Positions 59,711 to 64,000 of a stretch of DNA of 64,000 nucleotides are shown piece after piece. Within the stretch, counting starts at the first letter, position 1. Every line of letters starts with the position of its first letter. The stretch covers positions 4,971,053 through 5,035,052 of the forward strand of contig NW_003314261.1 in the NCBI RefSeq assembly GCF_000143415.4, given 5' to 3'. Position numbers and translations under genes: made by a program. Source of the stretch: Selaginella moellendorffii. Its lineage: Eukaryota > Streptophyta > Lycopodiopsida > Selaginellales > Selaginellaceae. The notes under the pieces were generated by a model. It was not told the origin of the DNA and made no database searches. It saw only the letters and a list, made by a program, of their open reading frames with translations.

Positions 59711-62173
59711 CTACAACCTTTCTTCCTCGAGGAAACGATGGACCGATTTGGCAATGCACAGGGCGACTGACTGTGCGGTAACCATCGGGTTCACTCCCAG
59801 CGCCGTGGGGAACACGCTCGTATCCGCCACAAACAATCCCGTGGATTCCCACGCTTCCCCTCGGGGATCCACAGCGGAGCTCGCCGGGTCATTCCCCATC
59901 CGGCACGATCCCATCTGGTGAGCGCTCGCGGTCGCCATTGCCGCGTGCGTCAGCTGCTTGGAGTCAATGACCCTCAAGAACTTCTCCAGCGCCTTCTCGT
60001 CCGAGCCCTCCACGACCAAGCTATCGCCATCCGGGTGCTGGGTCCCGACCTCCACTGCTCCAGCGGCAATCAGCACCCTGATGGCCTTCTCCGCCCCGGC
60101 CTTGAGAGTTTTCTCGTCCTCCGCACTTATCGTGTACGTGACCTTCGGGAGCTGGGAGCTCGAGCTCGAGCTCGGACGGACAGTCCCGCTTCCTTGGTCC
60201 CTGGTGATGACGACTACGTGCGCAAGGCGGGAGTAGCGCAGCATTTGCTCCTTGAAGCTCAGTCCCGATCGCCAAGGGAACATGACGCCGAGGCCGCCTG
60301 GGTAGAAAGCCGGTACCTCAAGAACAGCGTCAGCGATTCTAGAGACCGCAGACATGATCGGCCCGTCCGAAATTCGACCTGCTGGGAGACCCTCTCCCGA
60401 AGGAACGTAGCCCCAGAGAAGTTGACTCGGATGGAGGTGGAGATTGGAGCCGATATGACGATTTACCAGTCCACTCTTTTGTAGCAGAACAGGCGTGTTT
60501 AAAGCACCGCACGAAGTCACTGTAGCCTTGGCTCTGATGAAGAGGCTTTTTCCACCGCCAGTTGCGATAACTCCTCCAGCCTTCCACTGCTTTGCAGAGC
60601 GCAGCTCCCCTGGCTCAAGAAGAATCCTCTCAGCGTTGCAACCACACAAGATCACGGCACCGGCATCCACAGCGTCCATGAGCCAAGTCTCATGAGTCCC
60701 CTGCTTAGTCCTGCTCTTACATCCGAATCCACACAGCCCACACTTGTGCCTTCGGCCTCTGCAATTGGTGGGAATGGTCTCCACGTCGAGTCCAATCTTC
60801 TTGCAGCCGCTTCTCAGCACTTTGTTCTGGAAGCTCTCGTGCTCTTCTTCGTTGCCTAGAGTCTCAACCCCGAGTCTTTCACAAACTTTGTCCATTGCGG
60901 CCTCGTATTCCTCCGACGTGAAGAGCTTTAGCCCGTGCACTGATGACCACTCCTCTCGGACAGCCTGCGGAGTCCGCAACGAGGCGGCCCAGTTCATGAC
61001 GGTGCCTCCACCCACTGTCGATCCGGCCATGAGGTTGATGCCGCCATCCGCAGTAGTAAGGAGGCCTCCACCTTCGTACATTGCTCGCATTGACGGTCCT
61101 TCCAACAGGGAAAGCTGGTCGCCGACGTAGTACTTGCCTTTCTCGATCACGACCACCTTGTATCCCTTTTGAGAAAGAACCCCGGCACATACGCCTCCGC
61201 CGCAGCCAGATCCAATCACGACCACGTCGCAGTCTATAGCTAGCATCGCTTGTCCACTGCCACCATCGCCACCATCACGAACTTCTTCTGAAACTCGAAA
61301 CTTCGATGACGACAGGTAGTCAACGAGCTCGGCCGCCGAATTTTGGTGCACGTCGAAGACCCGCAGTGGAGGCCGCGGCTCTTCATTGTCGTCGGTCACC
61401 TTCGCATCGTCATCGTCTTTAAGGCCGTTCCAGAGAGGATCGGGGACGGGATACCCAATCGCCTTCCAAGAGTCATTACGTCCTCTGGCATCAGCCTGCA
61501 GGAAACTGTGTATCAGATTTCTAAAGAAAAAAAGAAAGGAGCTTCTGGAAACTCTGTCAGATCTCTAGAGGCTACCCAGTGGGACACGAGGATGGACCCC
61601 AAACTGAGAGGACAGACAATCCCCGCGATCCACAAAAGAATTCCATGCTTACCTTTGTGAAGAACGCGAACATAGCGAAGCACTTGAAGAGCTTGTAGAG
61701 AGAATGGAACTGCGCGATAGAACCCCCGGACCAGCTCCGCAGAGTTCGCTCCCGATTGCTCGCTGGCAATCGCGCGAATCGGTGAAGAAATGGAAATTCG
61801 GCAGAGAATGCGTGCCTCCCACAAAGAATGAGCGTTCCAATCCGCGAGGAAAGTAGCGACAAGACTCGCAAGACCCCGGCCTGCTGCGCGGAATCGAGGC
61901 ACTCGAAGATCCAACCCGCGACCTGCTCCCAAAACGCAAGAAATCCGTGAATTCGTGCCCGCGGCAGCGAAATATCGCTCTTACCACCGCTGGAATCCCC
62001 GCATCGGACGCCGATGTCGCAAAGAACGCTCGCTGCGCCTCCTCCTCGCATTCCAAAGCTCGCAATGGCAGCGCCGGGAGGAAGGTGTCGCAGATCGCGG
62101 CCACGGCCTCCAGCTGCGGCGGATCCAAGCTGTGCGCGAATGGAGCTTGCCCGCCTTGAAGATCCGGATGCAT
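59711..62173 (-). CDS. FAO: Long-chain alcohol oxidase (FAO, GMC family), copy 2
   Basis: Exons 62173-61985, 61922-61653 and 61495-59711 give 747 residues. Exon 2 is 270 bp, as in copy 1, and the intron positions agree, but the proteins differ at many sites, so the duplication is old. FAD site VVVIGSGCGGGVCAGVLSQ, GSTVGGGTVMNWAASLRTP, CGLCGFGC, SAHQMGSCRMGNDP and FPTALGVNPMVTAQSVAL are all kept. The product is predicted to oxidise fatty alcohols to fatty aldehydes. The start codon is 70 bp from the stop of the ALDH7 gene upstream on the same strand. Confidence 0.93.
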
Positions 62174-62243
62174 GGCAAAACAATATAGGGTTTAAACTGA
62201 GTCAATGCTACACATATATAGTTTGGAGCCCCATCTTATCACT
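62174..62243 (-). promoter_or_regulatory. 70-bp spacer with TATA box and telo-box (FAO copy 2)
   Basis: On the minus strand the order is ACTATATATGTG (about 62221-62210), then AAACCCTATATTG (about 62193-62181), then the ATG at 62173. The TATA-like element lies about 40 bp before the start codon. If used, the 5' leader is very short and the promoter overlaps the ALDH7 3' region. Confidence 0.5.
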
Positions 62244-64000
62244 TTAATTAAAGTTTATGCCTTGAGCCAGAGGTAGAGTTTTCCCATAGTTGATAGTGCT
62301 GGAACAAGCAAAAAATGGAATGAGATCACGAGATCATCCAAAGTTTTGCAAGAGAATTTTCTCACCAAGTCGCTCTGTGCATGTACTGCTTCCATGAATC
62401 GCTTCCTGCTTCGCGACCGCCGCCAGTAGCCTTCTCACCGCCAAAAGCACCGCCAATCTCAGCACCGTTTGTGGGAATGTTTACGTTAACGATCCCACAA
62501 TCGCTTCCTGTTGGCCTGGACGGATTGATCATAGAAGTTTCAGAAGAGACGAGAAACTTTCAATCGTGTTACCCGATCCACTTGAAGATTGTCTCGTGGC
62601 TCTTGGTGAAGATCGAGCTGCTGAGGCCTTGGGGGACCGAATTGTTCATGGCGATTGCCTCGTCCAGAGTCTGGAAGTTTTTGGAAACACACTGTGCTTA
62701 ACGATGGAGAGATTGGTACCTTAAACTGGAAGACGTAGAGTAGCGGACCAAATAGCTCTTCTTTCACGACGTCTGCATCGTGAGAGATCTCCACAATGCT
62801 GGGAGTCACGTAGTTTTCTCCAGGTGACGTTGTGGTACCCACCCCACCGGTTAAGAATTTCCCACCCTGTAAATCATCGGAGGAACAAAGCCCGGATCGC
62901 CAAACTTTAAGAAAAAAACAACAAAGTACCTGCGATGCGATTGCTTCTAATCCCTGCTCGAAAGCTTGCTTGGACTGAGAAGAATGCAGTGGTCCAACAA
63001 GACTGTCGTGCTTTAACGGGTCTCCAACTTTGAGCTGTCCATATGCCGTGACTAGCTTTTCGATAAAGTCTTTGTAAATTGCTTGATGCACAAACTGAGA
63101 CAAACACACGACTTGAATGTTAGGAGGATAAAGAAAAAAAAAAAAGAGGAAGAAATAAACGCTCGAACCAAGCGACGACAAGTCGTGCATCTTTGTCCTG
63201 CCGTGCCGACGGCAGCAAACAAGACTGACCGAACAGCGAGAGATAGATCCGCGTCATCCATCACGACGATTGCGTTGTTGCCACTCAGTTCCAAAAGACA
63301 TTTGCCGAATCTGGAGTTCACGTGACACTGGACGATCTGACCAACCTGTCAGTGGAGATTTTTTCACGAGGTAAGCAATCACCTAGAGAAATCGCAAGAT
63401 TTGGCACCAACCTTGCTGCTCCCCGTGAATGAAACCAAAGGTATCCGGCTGTCTTTTGCAATCGCTTCTCCAATTTCGGCCCCTCCACATATACATGTGA
63501 AGATCGCTCCGGGCAAACCGTTGCGCTCTAGCACCCCAGCTATGATTTTCGTCGTTGCGATCGATACGAGAGGTGTTGTTGGAGCTCCTTTCCTTGAGAG
63601 AAAACAACAGAGAGAGAAAGGACAAGTTAAATCCAGGTGTTAAGCGAAGAAAGCAAAAAACAACTTACCATACAACGCAGTTGCCACAGACCAAGGCAAT
63701 GCAAGCATTCCAACCTGAGAACAAAGGCACAACAAATAAAAGTTTAACAAAGAAGAAAACTCATTCATCGTACCAAGTACAGCGCAGGGAAAATTAAAAG
63801 CAGTGATGACTCCAACAATACCAAGAGGATTCCAAACCTGGACAAAGAAAAATCACTGAAATCGCGGCCAAAAGTGCAGATCACGATAATCAAACCTCCA
63901 TCATCATATGGTTTGGTCCTGTAGAGAATAAGAACTAAACATTAGTAGACAAACGCCTTTTAAATCGATAGACTTACGTTCGGATGGTAGAATCAAGCCA
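62244..64000 (-). CDS. ALDH7B: Aldehyde dehydrogenase family 7 (antiquitin type), 3' eleven exons
   Basis: Exons from the window edge: 64000-63978, 63918-63896, 63837-63774, 63714-63669, 63592-63412, 63345-63169, 63094-62930, 62866-62720, 62670-62573, 62515-62366 and 62298-62244. They give about 375 residues of some 510; the 5' part is outside. ALDH7 oxidises semialdehydes and other reactive aldehydes with NAD. Visible hallmarks are [18 protein letters not shown], the cofactor site FTGSSKVG, the catalytic Glu in LELSGNNA, the catalytic Cys in [23 protein letters not shown] and the ending [17 protein letters not shown]. The first Cys after GQR is the active-site residue. The gene looks intact as far as seen. 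Confidence 0.93.

Overview
This window looks like nuclear DNA of a vascular plant, most probably a lycophyte of the Selaginella type. The genes are split by many very short introns (about 50-90 bases, GT..AG), spacing between genes is small, and the families are those of land plants: BAHD acyltransferase, class III peroxidase, WAT1 transporters, the plant topoisomerase VI subunit BIN4, a DUF1218 wall protein and PPR genes. The genus is inferred from intron size and gene style only. All exon joins below were derived by hand from splice signals, reading frame and family knowledge.

Layout. 1-9.3 kb is a decayed zone: a frameshifted PPR relic, AT-rich filler, a dead Merlin-type DNA transposon (3.3-4.2 kb), an unrecognised broken split gene (5.1-5.9 kb), a PPR pseudogene and a Gag-like scrap. 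9.3-17.8 kb holds a roughly 2-kb inverted duplication. Each arm carries a BAHD acyltransferase gene; the right arm also has the linked part of an intact small secreted-peptide precursor, the left arm only a frameshifted remnant of it. Between the arms lie a second PPR pseudogene, a TMEM245-like membrane protein gene and a composite of a third BAHD piece joined to a plasma-membrane H+-ATPase piece.

18.5-41.1 kb is a dense run of genes that look intact: a zinc-finger protein, mitochondrial ATP synthase gamma, a Golgi PMT-type methyltransferase, BIN4, WAT1-like copy A, an F-box protein, WAT1-like copy B (strongly AT-rich), a class III peroxidase, a CRM-domain RNA-binding protein, a DUF1218 protein and a long-chain alcohol oxidase (FAO). 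Several have a cell-wall or surface theme (PMT, WAT1, peroxidase, DUF1218, FAO, BAHD).

41.9-59 kb is an AT-rich island: a 300-bp TA microsatellite, at least three degraded Ty3/gypsy-type LTR retroelements in both orientations (one with its 5' end inverted), a partly duplicated solo LTR, a small minisatellite and a 100-bp assembly gap. From 59.7 kb to the end a second FAO gene lies only 70 bp downstream of an ALDH7 (antiquitin-type aldehyde dehydrogenase) gene on the same strand. The ALDH7 gene runs off the window edge.

The points most worth following are the peptide precursor linked to the BAHD duplication, the tandem repeats that copy a splice donor inside the zinc-finger gene, the duplicated exons in BIN4, the BAHD/H+-ATPase composite, the AT-rich WAT1 copy and the FAO-ALDH7 adjacency.
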